This document shows, one piece after another, positions 51,373 to 58,956 of a DNA stretch of 64,000 bases. The translations under genes were made by a program, and so were the position numbers. How positions within the stretch are numbered: position 1 is the first letter of the stretch; every line of letters starts with the position of its first letter. This stretch comes from J027 sp965215855 (GTDB taxonomy: Bacteria > Chloroflexota > Anaerolineae > Aggregatilineales > J027), in the NCBI GenBank assembly GCA_965215855.1, contig CBDCER010000002.1, forward strand, positions 186,001 to 250,000, read 5' to 3'. A model generated the notes under the pieces. That model did not search any database and was not told the DNA's origin. It saw nothing but the letters and a program-made list of their open reading frames with translations.

Positions 51373-51765
51373 CTACTCCCTGTCTGCATTCAGGACTTCT
51401 ACGATTTGAGCATCTATGTCGCCATAGGAGACGACACCATGTGCCCGCCATTGTTCTGTGCCATCGGGCGTCAGCAGAACCACTGCCGGATGGCCTCGAA
51501 AGTTCCCGGCTTTGAAGGCTGCTTCGCCTTCTTCGTTGGCATTCAGGTACAGAAATTCCACTTCATCACCATAACTATTCTCAAGCTCGTTCACGACGGG
51601 CTGCAATTGCTGTCAGGGCGCTCACCCATCGGTAAAGAAAAAGGCGAAAGTGGGGCGATGGTCGTCGGCTGGCAATGCCTCCGCCAGCGATTGTGTGTCA
51701 TCAGAATTTTGGCAGGCTGCCAGCGCCAACAATGCCAGCAGCCCAAGCCATAGAATGCGCCTCAT
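51373..51765 (-). CDS. Candidate double-selenocysteine thioredoxin-like lipoprotein (UxxU)
   Basis: One frame of 131 codons from ATG 51765 to TAG 51373 with two internal TGA codons (51622-51624 and 51613-51615). It begins with a lipoprotein signal (MRRILWLGLLALLALAAC), then RPTFAFFFTDG, then TGA-Ala-Pro-TGA, then QQLQPVVNELENSYGDEVEF, LYLNANEEGEAAFKAGNFRG, HPAVVLLTPDGTEQW. Apart from the two TGA, this is an ordinary thioredoxin fold with the cis-Pro loop (RGHPAVV), and both TGA sit exactly where the CxxC cysteines belong. No other stop or frameshift occurs. The simplest reading is selenocysteine at both positions. A start at TTG 51606 would give only a headless fragment. It lies 5 bases after copZ and 10 before the cytochrome gene. 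Confidence 0.7.
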
Positions 51766-51770
51766 GATAA

Positions 51771-51977
51771 TTACTCAGCCGGTGGATATTCGATCTCGAC
51801 CAGCAAGTCTTTGATCTGATCCCAAGTAGCCGGATCACCCCACTCCACAACAACTTGCTTACTATCAAGATCGGCGACGACTTTGGTCACGCCAGTAATG
51901 TCGCCAACTTCGTTCTGGAGGGTGTTGACGCAGTGATGGCAGCTAATACCAGGAACAGTAAAGGTTTTGGTGGACAT
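51771..51977 (-). CDS. copZ: Copper chaperone, heavy-metal-associated domain
   Basis: 68 residues from ATG 51977 (AGGAGA upstream); the open frame further upstream overlaps csoR and is not needed. A single HMA domain: TKTFTVPGISCHHCVNTLQN with the CxxC metal site CHHC, then GVTKVVADLDSKQVVVEW. The site has His between the cysteines rather than the CANC of CopA's domains. It should carry Cu+ to CopA. It lies 10 bases after csoR. Confidence 0.9.
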   Translation of the reverse strand: MSTKTFTVPGISCHHCVNTLQNEVGDITGVTKVVADLDSKQVVVEWGDPATWDQIKDLLVEIEYPPAE

Positions 51978-51987
51978 GACTTTTCTC

Positions 51988-52275
51988 CTATTTTGATTTG
52001 GTGCGGTTTTCAGTGCGGAATACTTCAAGAATTTCGGACATGACGCGCTCGCGTTCGTCTTCATCGCCGCCACGCATGGCTGTCGTTACGCAGGTGTCCA
52101 GATGGTTGCTCAGGATGATTTCGCTGGAACGCGACAAAGCAGCCTGGACTGCCTGCACCTGTTTGATAATGTCGATGCAGTAGCGGTCTTCTTCGAGCAT
52201 GGTGACGATGCCATTGATGTGTCCGGCGACGCTCTTGAGGCGATTGATGACGTTGCGGCGAGTCTGGTCGTCCAT
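51988..52275 (-). CDS. csoR: CsoR-family copper-sensing repressor
   Basis: 95 residues, all helical. RNVINRLKSVAGHINGIVTM at the start, and the Cu-binding triad Cys in DRYCIDIIKQ, His in SNHLDTC and the Cys of the same motif are present (C-x25-30-H-x3-C, as in CsoR). It represses the operon by binding the GC-rich operator upstream and lets go when it binds Cu+. AAAGGAG precedes the ATG. First gene of the five-gene copper operon. Confidence 0.93.
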   Translation of the reverse strand: MDDQTRRNVINRLKSVAGHINGIVTMLEEDRYCIDIIKQVQAVQAALSRSSEIILSNHLDTCVTTAMRGGDEDERERVMSEILEVFRTENRTKSK

Positions 52276-52296
52276 TGTAGCTCCTTTTTCACCCCA

Positions 52297-52351
52297 CCCC
52301 CTATGGGGGGGGGATATCCTGATATTACCATTGGTGGGAAGAAGGAGTCAA
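52297..52351 (-). promoter_or_regulatory. Copper operon promoter and CsoR-type operator
   Basis: On the - strand: TTGACT (52346-52351), 18-base spacer, TAATAT (52322-52327). Just downstream, around the expected transcription start, lies a GC palindrome with arms CCCCC (52297-52301) and GGGGG (52305-52309) within a longer G/C run. Position and composition match CsoR/RcnR-type operators. The rest of 52352-52438 holds nothing I recognise. Confidence 0.65.
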
Positions 52352-52438
52352 GGGTCGGGAGCAGATGCGCGGCGAGGTCTAGCCGCAGGTCAGGGTGACG
52401 TCGCGCCGGTGGGGGAGAAAACGCAGCAATTCACTACG

Positions 52439-53217
52439 CTAAGAATCGCGGACAAGCGCAGATTTTTGTGCTTCGATCAGATATGTGCCAGCGAAAAATG
52501 CCAGATCTTCGCCGTTTTCAACACGTTCCTGCAAACTGAACAAGGCACTCTGATGCGTTTGGACACTGAAATTGGGAACTAACCAGGGAACAGCTTTCAG
52601 ATAATAAACAATCGCACCGACATCAGTAAATCGCAGTTTTCCGTGCCGTTTATCCATGTTGATGATGGTCAACCCAGCTTGTTCCAGCAATGGCACGTAT
52701 TTTTCCGGTGTAGCATCGGGCCACTGTGGGGATACTCCAAACATCGCCATCAGGTCGTGTACCCACATGCCGTGTACTTGCTTCGTTAAAAAGGTTCCGC
52801 TCGGAACCAGGATGCGGGCTACTTCAGTAGGATTGAATGCACCATCCGATCTAAAATCAGGTCGAATGCCTCGGAAGCAAAAGGCAACATCCGGACGCCA
52901 TCGGAGTGCGCCATCACAACTTGTGCGCCAACTGTAGACAGGTTCTTATGGGATATTTGAACATTCGGTGGATAGCTTTCGGTGGCGATGATTCGCCCGT
53001 TCCAGTGGGGTTGAAGCTCAAGCAGGCGCTCACCACCACCCGTATTTAGATCGAGTATCGACGTCGCATCCTGCATGAGTTCGGCAGCACGCTTCATATA
53101 TGACCAGGGCCGTTTATCTCCGGTCATACGGTCGTTCAAATACGAAAAGTCCCATCCTTCAAAGGGTTGGGCTTCTTCCCGATACCAAGTTTCTAGCAAT
53201 TCGCCTCGATTTGCCAT
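52439..53217 (-). pseudogene. SAM-dependent methyltransferase with a frameshift
   Basis: The gene starts at ATG 53217 (MANRGELLETWYREEAQPFE, ribosome site GGGGGAG). The SAM motif is SILDLNTGGGERLLELQPHW, followed by FASEAFDLILDR. At about 52837-52841 the frame breaks: frame 1 runs to a stop near 52819, while the family sequence continues in another frame as GAFNPTEVARILVPSGTFL, then KQVHGMWVHDLMAMFG, to 52439. A single missing base next to the DR codons (expected DRHGAF) explains it. It could be a real inactivating mutation or an assembly error. Substrate is unknown; members of this type act on small molecules. Confidence 0.8.
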
Positions 53218-53314
53218 CCAATCTCCCCCTTGCCGCATGATACTGCAAATAATAGCAGGCCGATACGTTGATCGACTACAGTTTTATTCATCTTCCGCCA
53301 TCTGGCAAGGATGT

Positions 53315-54277
53315 TTAGCGGGTGACGGGTTCTTGCTCCGGCGTATCGGTGCTGAGGCGGCTGCCAACGCGGACTGGGGCTGAAGTGCGTTCACGGCTTT
53401 CGCGGCGGGCAGGCTGGATGAACGTTACCCAGAATGAGAAACTCAGCAGGATAACAGCAATGGCGACCCACAGTCCGGCCCAAAATGTTGCAGGCAGACC
53501 GAGCGTATTGGCCATGGCGCTGGCGTCGTTGCGAACGACCAGACGGCTGTCGTGATTGACAATCCGAAATAGAATACGGGCATCGGTGATGGCGTTGAGG
53601 CCAACCACAAAGGCCAGGAAGTTAAGCACAAACAAAGTCAGGTGGCGATGGCCGTTCCAGCCGAAGTAGCCGACCAGGATCAACAACGCACCACTGAGGA
53701 TGCCGACGACGACGGTCAGAGCATTATCACCCGCCCCCCAATAGAACAGCAGCACCAGTCCTAATAGCGACAACCCACTCCCAATCCAGCGCCCGCGATC
53801 TTCCTCCGCTACCAGGAAATAGACTGTGCCACTGGCAAGAACCGGCAACGCGACTACCTGCTCGGCAGTATCGAGGTTGCCTAGACTGAGTCCGGTAAAG
53901 AGAATAGTCAGCGAGGCAAAGGCGATACCCAGAATGATGGCAATGATTTCCGGGCGGCGGACGCGATTGGTGAAATAGAGAAGGATCGCGCCGAAAAGGG
54001 CTGTGCCAACATAGCCCGCCGGAATGATGATGGAGCGAATGCCACCATTGGAGTAGGCCAGGCCCGCGCCGGATGATTTGACCTCGAAGCGCAGAAAGTC
54101 ACCACCTGTGAGCAGAGTTGCTATGCCGTGCCCTAACTCGTGGATAAAGGTCACAAACAGGCGCAGGGGATAAACGAGCGGCGTGAATGCGGGCGATTGC
54201 CAAAGAACGAGCGCAACCATGAAGGCGGCCAATGCCAACGCCACATCACGCTTTTGGGCTGATTGTTGAGTTTCCAT
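53315..54277 (-). CDS. M50B-type membrane protein
   Basis: 320 residues, about eight or nine spans. The metal motif HELGH is in the second span (RLFVTFIHELGHGIATLLTG), followed by GGDFLRFEVKSSGAGLAYS and GIRSIIIPAGYVGTALFGA, the pattern of the M50B family, which is related to site-2 proteases. Whether members are active proteases is unclear. A short Arg/Thr-rich cytosolic tail ends the protein. It lies upstream of tRNA-Lys on the opposite strand; about 170 bases between them hold the tRNA promoter only. Confidence 0.78.
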   Translation of the reverse strand: METQQSAQKRDVALALAAFMVALVLWQSPAFTPLVYPLRLFVTFIHELGHGIATLLTGGDFLRFEVKSSGAGLAYSNGGIRSIIIPAGYVGTALFGAILLYFTNRVRRPEIIAIILGIAFASLTILFTGLSLGNLDTAEQVVALPVLASGTVYFLVAEEDRGRWIGSGLSLLGLVLLFYWGAGDNALTVVVGILSGALLILVGYFGWNGHRHLTLFVLNFLAFVVGLNAITDARILFRIVNHDSRLVVRNDASAMANTLGLPATFWAGLWVAIAVILLSFSFWVTFIQPARRESRERTSAPVRVGSRLSTDTPEQEPVTR

Positions 54278-54407
54278 ATTTAACCCTTTGTCCGGCCAGA
54301 CAGGTTTTCATAATGGTATACGCAGGTCGGTGGTGAAAGGTCGCAGGTTTGACAAGGAACATGGTGAGACCTAAACTCGGAGTGGTATATTGATGAGCGA
54401 AACAGCA

Positions 54408-54435
54408 TTGACACATGACCAGATTTTGCTATACT
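54408..54435 (+). promoter_or_regulatory. Promoter of tRNA-Lys
   Basis: TTGACA (54408-54413), 16-base spacer, TATACT (54430-54435). The tRNA starts 15 bases after the -10. Confidence 0.75.
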
Positions 54436-54450
54436 GACCCGCATAAACAA

Positions 54451-54523
54451 GGCCCCGTAGCTCAATTGGCAGAGCAGTTGACTCTTAATCAATTGGTTGT
54501 AGGTTCGAGTCCTACCGGGGTCA
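54451..54523 (+). tRNA. tRNA-Lys (CTT)
   Basis: Full cloverleaf of 73 bases: acceptor GGCCCCG / CGGGGTC (one G-U), D arm GCTC / GAGC, anticodon stem GTTGA / TCAAT with loop CTCTTAA and anticodon CTT at 54484-54486, T arm GTAGG / CCTAC with TTCGAGT. CCA is not encoded. Confidence 0.96.
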
Positions 54524-54573
54524 CACAGCAAACAACAACACGGCGTCTGGTGAGGCGCTTTTTCTTTTTGCCT

Positions 54574-55605
54574 ATGCGACAGATATTCTCACTTATTATC
54601 CTACTCACAGTGATTGGTGTATTGGCTGGATGTGGCGGCAACACCAGCCCCAATATCGTCACATTGCTGCCCAGCAACACGCCAGAAACCCCAACCCCAA
54701 CACACTTATTCACGCCGACGGTGATTGTTATAGAACCAACCAGCACACCTGTCCCAACGGCGACTCGTGAACAAGGTCCAGCGACTGCCGGACCATCGCC
54801 GACGAGTCCGCTGGGGCCAACTGCTACCCCCGCACCGCCGACACTGACCGCGACCTCTGCGCCAACACTAGTAGGCCTTGAAATCTTGTATTTCATCACA
54901 ACGGCAGATGTGATTGCGCCGGGCGACAATGTGACCTTGTATTGGGAGGTCACAGGTGCAGAAGACATCATCATCTATCGTCTGGATCAGGAAGGTAATC
55001 GCGAGGAACCTCGCCCCGTCGATGATGAAGAGGGCGAGTTGACGATGCGAACCGATCCGGAAAATCGAGAAGCGGCGCAATTTGTATTGGTAGTGCAAGG
55101 TAGCGGGCAAGAAGTGGAAGAATTGCTCACGATTGAGATTAACTGTCAGGAAACATGGTTCTTCACACCTGCACCAGCCAGTTGCCCCAGCGCCCCACCC
55201 CAGTCGTCATTGCAAGTGGAGCAGCGATTCGAGGGCGGATTCATGATCTGGGTGCAGGTCACGGGCGAGATCATCGTGTTTTTTAGTGGGGAAGAATCAC
55301 CACGCTGGTTGCAAGTACCGGATGAATTTCAGGACGGTGCCCCAGAGCGCGATGAGGCGATTATTCCGCCTGGAGGACGCTTCCAGCCGGTGCGCGGCTT
55401 CGGGTTGGCGTGGCGGACAGTGCCAAATGTGAGAGAGCGTTTGGGGTGGGCAATCGAGACTGAAATCAGTTATGATGGCACTTTTCAGATAGCCGGGACA
55501 GCCGTAGAGGGTGAAACGGTCTATATCAGCACCCTGAACTCGGGAATTGTAGAGCTGTCGCCCCAGGATAACGACTGGCGGATTGTGCCGCCGGACACCG
55601 AATAA
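54574..55605 (+). CDS. Lipoprotein with Thr/Pro linker, function unknown
   Basis: 343 residues from ATG 54574; the open frame upstream runs through the tRNA and is not coding. The lipobox is VIGVLAGC. A Thr/Pro-rich linker of about 75 residues follows, then an Ig-like stretch (APGDNVTLYWEVTGAEDIII, typical of cell-surface beta-sandwiches) and a C-terminal region with GFGLAWRTVPNVRERLGWAI that resembles surface modules in related lipoproteins. No catalytic motif is seen. The ribosome site is poor. It is followed 22 bases later by the M50 protease gene. Confidence 0.75.
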   Translation: MRQIFSLIILLTVIGVLAGCGGNTSPNIVTLLPSNTPETPTPTHLFTPTVIVIEPTSTPVPTATREQGPATAGPSPTSPLGPTATPAPPTLTATSAPTLVGLEILYFITTADVIAPGDNVTLYWEVTGAEDIIIYRLDQEGNREEPRPVDDEEGELTMRTDPENREAAQFVLVVQGSGQEVEELLTIEINCQETWFFTPAPASCPSAPPQSSLQVEQRFEGGFMIWVQVTGEIIVFFSGEESPRWLQVPDEFQDGAPERDEAIIPPGGRFQPVRGFGLAWRTVPNVRERLGWAIETEISYDGTFQIAGTAVEGETVYISTLNSGIVELSPQDNDWRIVPPDTE

Positions 55606-55627
55606 GTAGACAGAAAAGAAACGACTG

Positions 55628-56824
55628 ATGTTAAACGAACAATCGACGCGGGCGTATGAGTATGACTCGACGGACGTGCCGTACACCGAGAATGCGTCCG
55701 CACTGCGCCCGCAGCCCCAACTTGATAATTTGCGGCGTGTGATCGACACCGTGATGATGGTTAAGCAGGTGACTTATCCTCAGATGCCACAGATTGCCGT
55801 GCAATTTATTGGCACATTGACTCTCAACAGCGATGAAGCTTTTGATCAGGTGGAACCATCGCTGGAAAAACTGGGGATGCACGCCTACTTCACATTGAAG
55901 GAAGACACGCAGGATCATGTCATCACGGTCATGCAAGGTCGTTACAATCCCAAACCGCGTCCCTGGTGGCCGAATGCGCTGTTGCTTGTATTGACGATCT
56001 TGAGCCTACTGTTTGTGGGGGCAGGCATTCAAGCCGGAATTGATGATCGTGAAGTCGAGAGTCTGACCGATCTGAAGTTGTGGGAAGGTTGGCCCTATGC
56101 ACTGGGGTTGATCCTCATATTGGGGGCGCACGAGTTGGGACACTATTTCGCGGCACGTTATCACAACATCAGCGTGACGCTGCCATACTTCATCCCCATG
56201 CCATTTATCCTGTTCGGCACGATGGGCGCATTCATTCAACTGCGCGAGCCGATGCGAAATCGGAAGATGTTGTTTGATGTAGGGGTCGCCGGGCCACTGG
56301 CGGGCCTGATCTTCACGATTCCCATTTTGTTTCTGGGACTTGCTACATCGGAAGTTGAGGTCGTTCCCACAGACCAGGACATCATCCGTGAGGGGAATTC
56401 AATCTTCTATGCAGCATCAAAATACATCGTGTTTGATCGCCTGTTGCCGGATCATGATACCAATGAAGACGTCATGATCAACCAGTTTGCTCAGGCGGGC
56501 TGGACAGGACTATTCATCACAGCGTTGAATCTGATTCCGCTGGGGCAACTTGATGGCGGGCACGTGATGTATACGCTGTTGGGATCTCGCGCTAACCGAT
56601 TATTCTGGCCGATCATCCTCATCTTTGCGACGCTCTCGTTCCAGGTTAATAGTGCATGGATTCTGTGGACAGTACTCTTGTTTTTGTTAGGACGGTTCTA
56701 TGCCAGACCATTGGAGGATATTTCACCATTGGACACCCGGCGTCGCCTCATTGGCTACGTAACTATCGCTATCTTAATTCTGATTTTCATACCCAACCCG
56801 ATTGAATTCATTCCGGCTCAGTAG
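55628..56824 (+). CDS. Site-2 protease family (M50) membrane metalloprotease
   Basis: 398 residues. A soluble N-terminal domain of about 100 residues precedes the membrane part. Zinc motif HELGHYFAARYHNI with LPYFIPMPFILFGTMGAFIQ after it, VGVAGPLAGLIFTIP, and the third-ligand motif LNLIPLGQLDGGHVMYTL are all intact. This is an EGY/S2P-like intramembrane protease that cuts membrane proteins, often anti-sigma factors or regulators; the target is unknown. It is followed 4 bases later by the transglycosylase gene. Confidence 0.88.
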   Translation: MLNEQSTRAYEYDSTDVPYTENASALRPQPQLDNLRRVIDTVMMVKQVTYPQMPQIAVQFIGTLTLNSDEAFDQVEPSLEKLGMHAYFTLKEDTQDHVITVMQGRYNPKPRPWWPNALLLVLTILSLLFVGAGIQAGIDDREVESLTDLKLWEGWPYALGLILILGAHELGHYFAARYHNISVTLPYFIPMPFILFGTMGAFIQLREPMRNRKMLFDVGVAGPLAGLIFTIPILFLGLATSEVEVVPTDQDIIREGNSIFYAASKYIVFDRLLPDHDTNEDVMINQFAQAGWTGLFITALNLIPLGQLDGGHVMYTLLGSRANRLFWPIILIFATLSFQVNSAWILWTVLLFLLGRFYARPLEDISPLDTRRRLIGYVTIAILILIFIPNPIEFIPAQ

Positions 56825-56828
56825 GTCG

Positions 56829-57623
56829 ATGGCTCGCAAAGCAACTAAGAGTTCCAGTAAGAAGGCACAAAAACTCACCTGGCGCGAACGAATCGAGGGG
56901 CGATTGTTTGCGTGGGTATTATTGGTCATCATCCTCGGTCTGTTTTATCTGAGTACGACCGGCGGTGGCGTTCCTGGAATAGGCGGTATATTGGATGGCG
57001 ATGACGGTGGTTCTGTCAACAGCGCCGACTATGACGGATTGTATAATCCCAGTGCGAAGCTGGCGACACTATTTTCGGCCAGTGTTGATTATTGGGAACC
57101 AGCCATCATGCGCTGGGCACAGGAATTTCAGCTTAACCCCAACTTGATTGCAACAGTAGTGCAGATCGAGTCGTGTGGACATCCATATGTGGTGTCGCCA
57201 GCGGGCGCTCAGGGCATTTTCCAGGTCATGCCGCTGCACTTTGATAGTCCCGGTGAGAATCAGCTTGATCCTTATAATAATGCGCGGCGCGGCCTGAATC
57301 ATATGAAAGATTGCCTGACATGGTCGTCGGATCGGGACGGGGACGGCTTTGCGGAAAGCGAACCGCATGTAGGGCTGGCGTTGGCCTGTTATAACGGCGG
57401 GCCGGGCGTGATTTGGTATCAGGAGCCGAGCCAATGGGTGCAAGAGTCGCGGGATTATTACACCTGGGGAACTGGTATCTGGCATGATGCGTCGCGCGGG
57501 TATAGCCAAAGTCAGACGTTGAATACATGGTTGCGTTCTGGCGGCTCAATTCTATGTGATCAGGCCCAAACCGCCCAGGAGCAATATGATCCAATGGGTT
57601 ATATGTTCAGCAATGGCTATTGA
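56829..57623 (+). CDS. Lytic transglycosylase (SLT domain), membrane-anchored
   Basis: 264 residues. A basic head (MARKATKSSSKKAQK) and one span (FAWVLLVIILGLFYL) are followed by an SLT domain from about residue 95: catalytic Glu in VVQIESCGHPYVVSPAGAQG, then FQVMPLHF and LALACYNGGPG. It cuts peptidoglycan glycan strands outside the membrane. Its stop overlaps the stop of the converging beta-propeller gene by seven bases. Translation is probably coupled to the S2P gene. Confidence 0.9.
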   Translation: MARKATKSSSKKAQKLTWRERIEGRLFAWVLLVIILGLFYLSTTGGGVPGIGGILDGDDGGSVNSADYDGLYNPSAKLATLFSASVDYWEPAIMRWAQEFQLNPNLIATVVQIESCGHPYVVSPAGAQGIFQVMPLHFDSPGENQLDPYNNARRGLNHMKDCLTWSSDRDGDGFAESEPHVGLALACYNGGPGVIWYQEPSQWVQESRDYYTWGTGIWHDASRGYSQSQTLNTWLRSGGSILCDQAQTAQEQYDPMGYMFSNGY

Positions 57624-58651
57624 GCCTCTGCCTCAGTGGGTAAGGTAATGGCATCAACTGTGAAGGGCAGCGACGGATCGATAAGCCAGCCGACTAAGGG
57701 AGCCAGCGAGAGCGAATCGAAATTGGTGACGTAGATTACGCCATCCAGATAAGCCACGTCGCTAGGTTCGCGAAAATCCTCGGCCAAAATGGTCAGGCCG
57801 ACCTCCGGATGCAGCATCGCTACTGTGTTGAGATTAAAGAGAGTAACGTAAATGCGCCCCTGTTCATCGACTGTCAGGCCATCCAGTTCACGGGTATCCT
57901 GACGATAAAGTGTTTCGGCTTGGGCTGCACCGCGATCTACATTGAACCCGACGCGATAAATCGACCCCGATTCGGTATCGGCAACCAGCAACGCATCATT
58001 CACGGAATCATAAGCCAGACCAGTTGGGCGGGCAGTGTCATCGCCAATATTGGGAAGTACCCACCAAGTCTCAAACCGATCTTCGGTGTTTAGACGGCGG
58101 ACTGTGCCATGCTGGGTATCAGTGAGGTACAGCGTTCCAGCAGAATCGAAGGCCAGAGCATTCGGGATGTCGTTTTCATTGATGTCGCCGACTGTTTCAA
58201 TCGTTTGGCGGTCGGGGGAAATGCGCTTGATGGAAGATTCGCCCTCACGCGGACTACAATCGCCACGATCTATCACGTAGAGTGCCCCATTCGGCGCAAA
58301 CGCCAAGCCGGATGCTGCCTGGATGTTCCCTTCACCACCACGCAACCACGTCTGATGTTCGCCAGCGGGAGTGATTTGCCAGATGTCGCCTGTGCAGAAG
58401 CTCGCCACATAGATGTTGCCGTCGGGACCGATGGTCAGGGCTTCGGGATAGGCACGGTCGCCGGGTAATTCGGAAAGCGAATGGACAGTAGCGCCTGACA
58501 GCACGGCCTGGGGGTCGCGGCGCTCGCCCATGATTACACTACGAACCGCGAACAGCGTAACACCACAAATCAACACAATAGCGATGGTCAGACAGCCGTA
58601 CAGTTGAATAACACGACGACGTTTGCTTTGCGGAACCCGATCCATACCCAT
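57617..58651 (-). CDS. Membrane-anchored NHL/SMP-30-like beta-propeller protein
   Basis: 344 residues. A basic head and one span (LYGCLTIAIVLICGVTLFAV) anchor an outer six-bladed propeller: EALTIGPDGNIYVASFCTGD, GLAFAPNGALYVIDRGDCSP, ALAFDSAGTLYLTDTQHGTV, GLAYDSVNDALLVADTESGS, GLTVDEQGRIYVTLFNLNTV, and SDVAYLDGVIYVTNFDSLSL. The repeats match NHL/gluconolactonase-type propellers; function may be binding rather than catalysis. ATG 58651 is used, with ATG 58645 as alternative. It lies downstream of tRNA-Ser on the same strand. Confidence 0.82.
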   Translation of the reverse strand: MGMDRVPQSKRRRVIQLYGCLTIAIVLICGVTLFAVRSVIMGERRDPQAVLSGATVHSLSELPGDRAYPEALTIGPDGNIYVASFCTGDIWQITPAGEHQTWLRGGEGNIQAASGLAFAPNGALYVIDRGDCSPREGESSIKRISPDRQTIETVGDINENDIPNALAFDSAGTLYLTDTQHGTVRRLNTEDRFETWWVLPNIGDDTARPTGLAYDSVNDALLVADTESGSIYRVGFNVDRGAAQAETLYRQDTRELDGLTVDEQGRIYVTLFNLNTVAMLHPEVGLTILAEDFREPSDVAYLDGVIYVTNFDSLSLAPLVGWLIDPSLPFTVDAITLPTEAEAQ

Positions 58652-58716
58652 TCATCCACCAGAATAATCCAACGAAAAACGACAGATCAAAGGGCCGACC
58701 TGCCGTTGAATAGAGG

Positions 58717-58806
58717 CGGAGAGGGTGGGATTTGAACCCACGACAGGGAATTACCCTGTACGCGCTCTCCAGGCGCGCGCATTAGGCCAGACTATGCTAC
58801 CTCTCC
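58717..58806 (-). tRNA. tRNA-Ser (GGA)
   Basis: 90 bases: acceptor GGAGAGG / CCTCTCC, anticodon loop CTGGAGA with anticodon GGA on a GC-rich stem, a long variable arm (ACAGGG / CCCTGT type) and T arm with TTCAAAT. CCA is not encoded. Confidence 0.96.
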
Positions 58807-58816
58807 AGTGAAGAGG

Positions 58817-58844
58817 ATTATAACAAATGGCTTGGGGTGGTCAA
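58817..58844 (-). promoter_or_regulatory. Promoter of tRNA-Ser
   Basis: On the - strand TTGACC (58839-58844), 16-base spacer, TATAAT (58817-58822), 10 bases before the tRNA. Confidence 0.75.
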
Positions 58845-58956
58845 TGCTGAATAGTGAGAAACGCACCTCAAACAGCGAAATTTCGAGATGAATTGAATCC
58901 AGGATATACTGAGGTTACACAAGTAAATCCTATGCGTTTTTCGGAGGTTTTTTCTA

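Noticed and set aside
51217..51753. A 178-codon plus-strand frame opposite the thioredoxin and cytochrome genes
   Set aside because: It has no family resemblance and lies antisense to genes with clear domains and operon spacing; its length only reflects GC-rich antisense frames.
51373..51765. Reassignment of TGA to an amino acid in the whole genome
   Set aside because: Several genes of the window, such as csoR's neighbours in the glycan operon, end in TGA with tight overlaps, so TGA is a normal stop.
54415..54573. Upstream extension of the lipoprotein frame through tRNA-Lys
   Set aside because: The frame would translate the tRNA gene; the signal peptide begins at 54574.
58717..58806. Could the 90-base tRNA be tRNA-Sec?
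   Set aside because: The anticodon is GGA and the acceptor stem has 7 bp; it is an ordinary tRNA-Ser. No selC is in the window.
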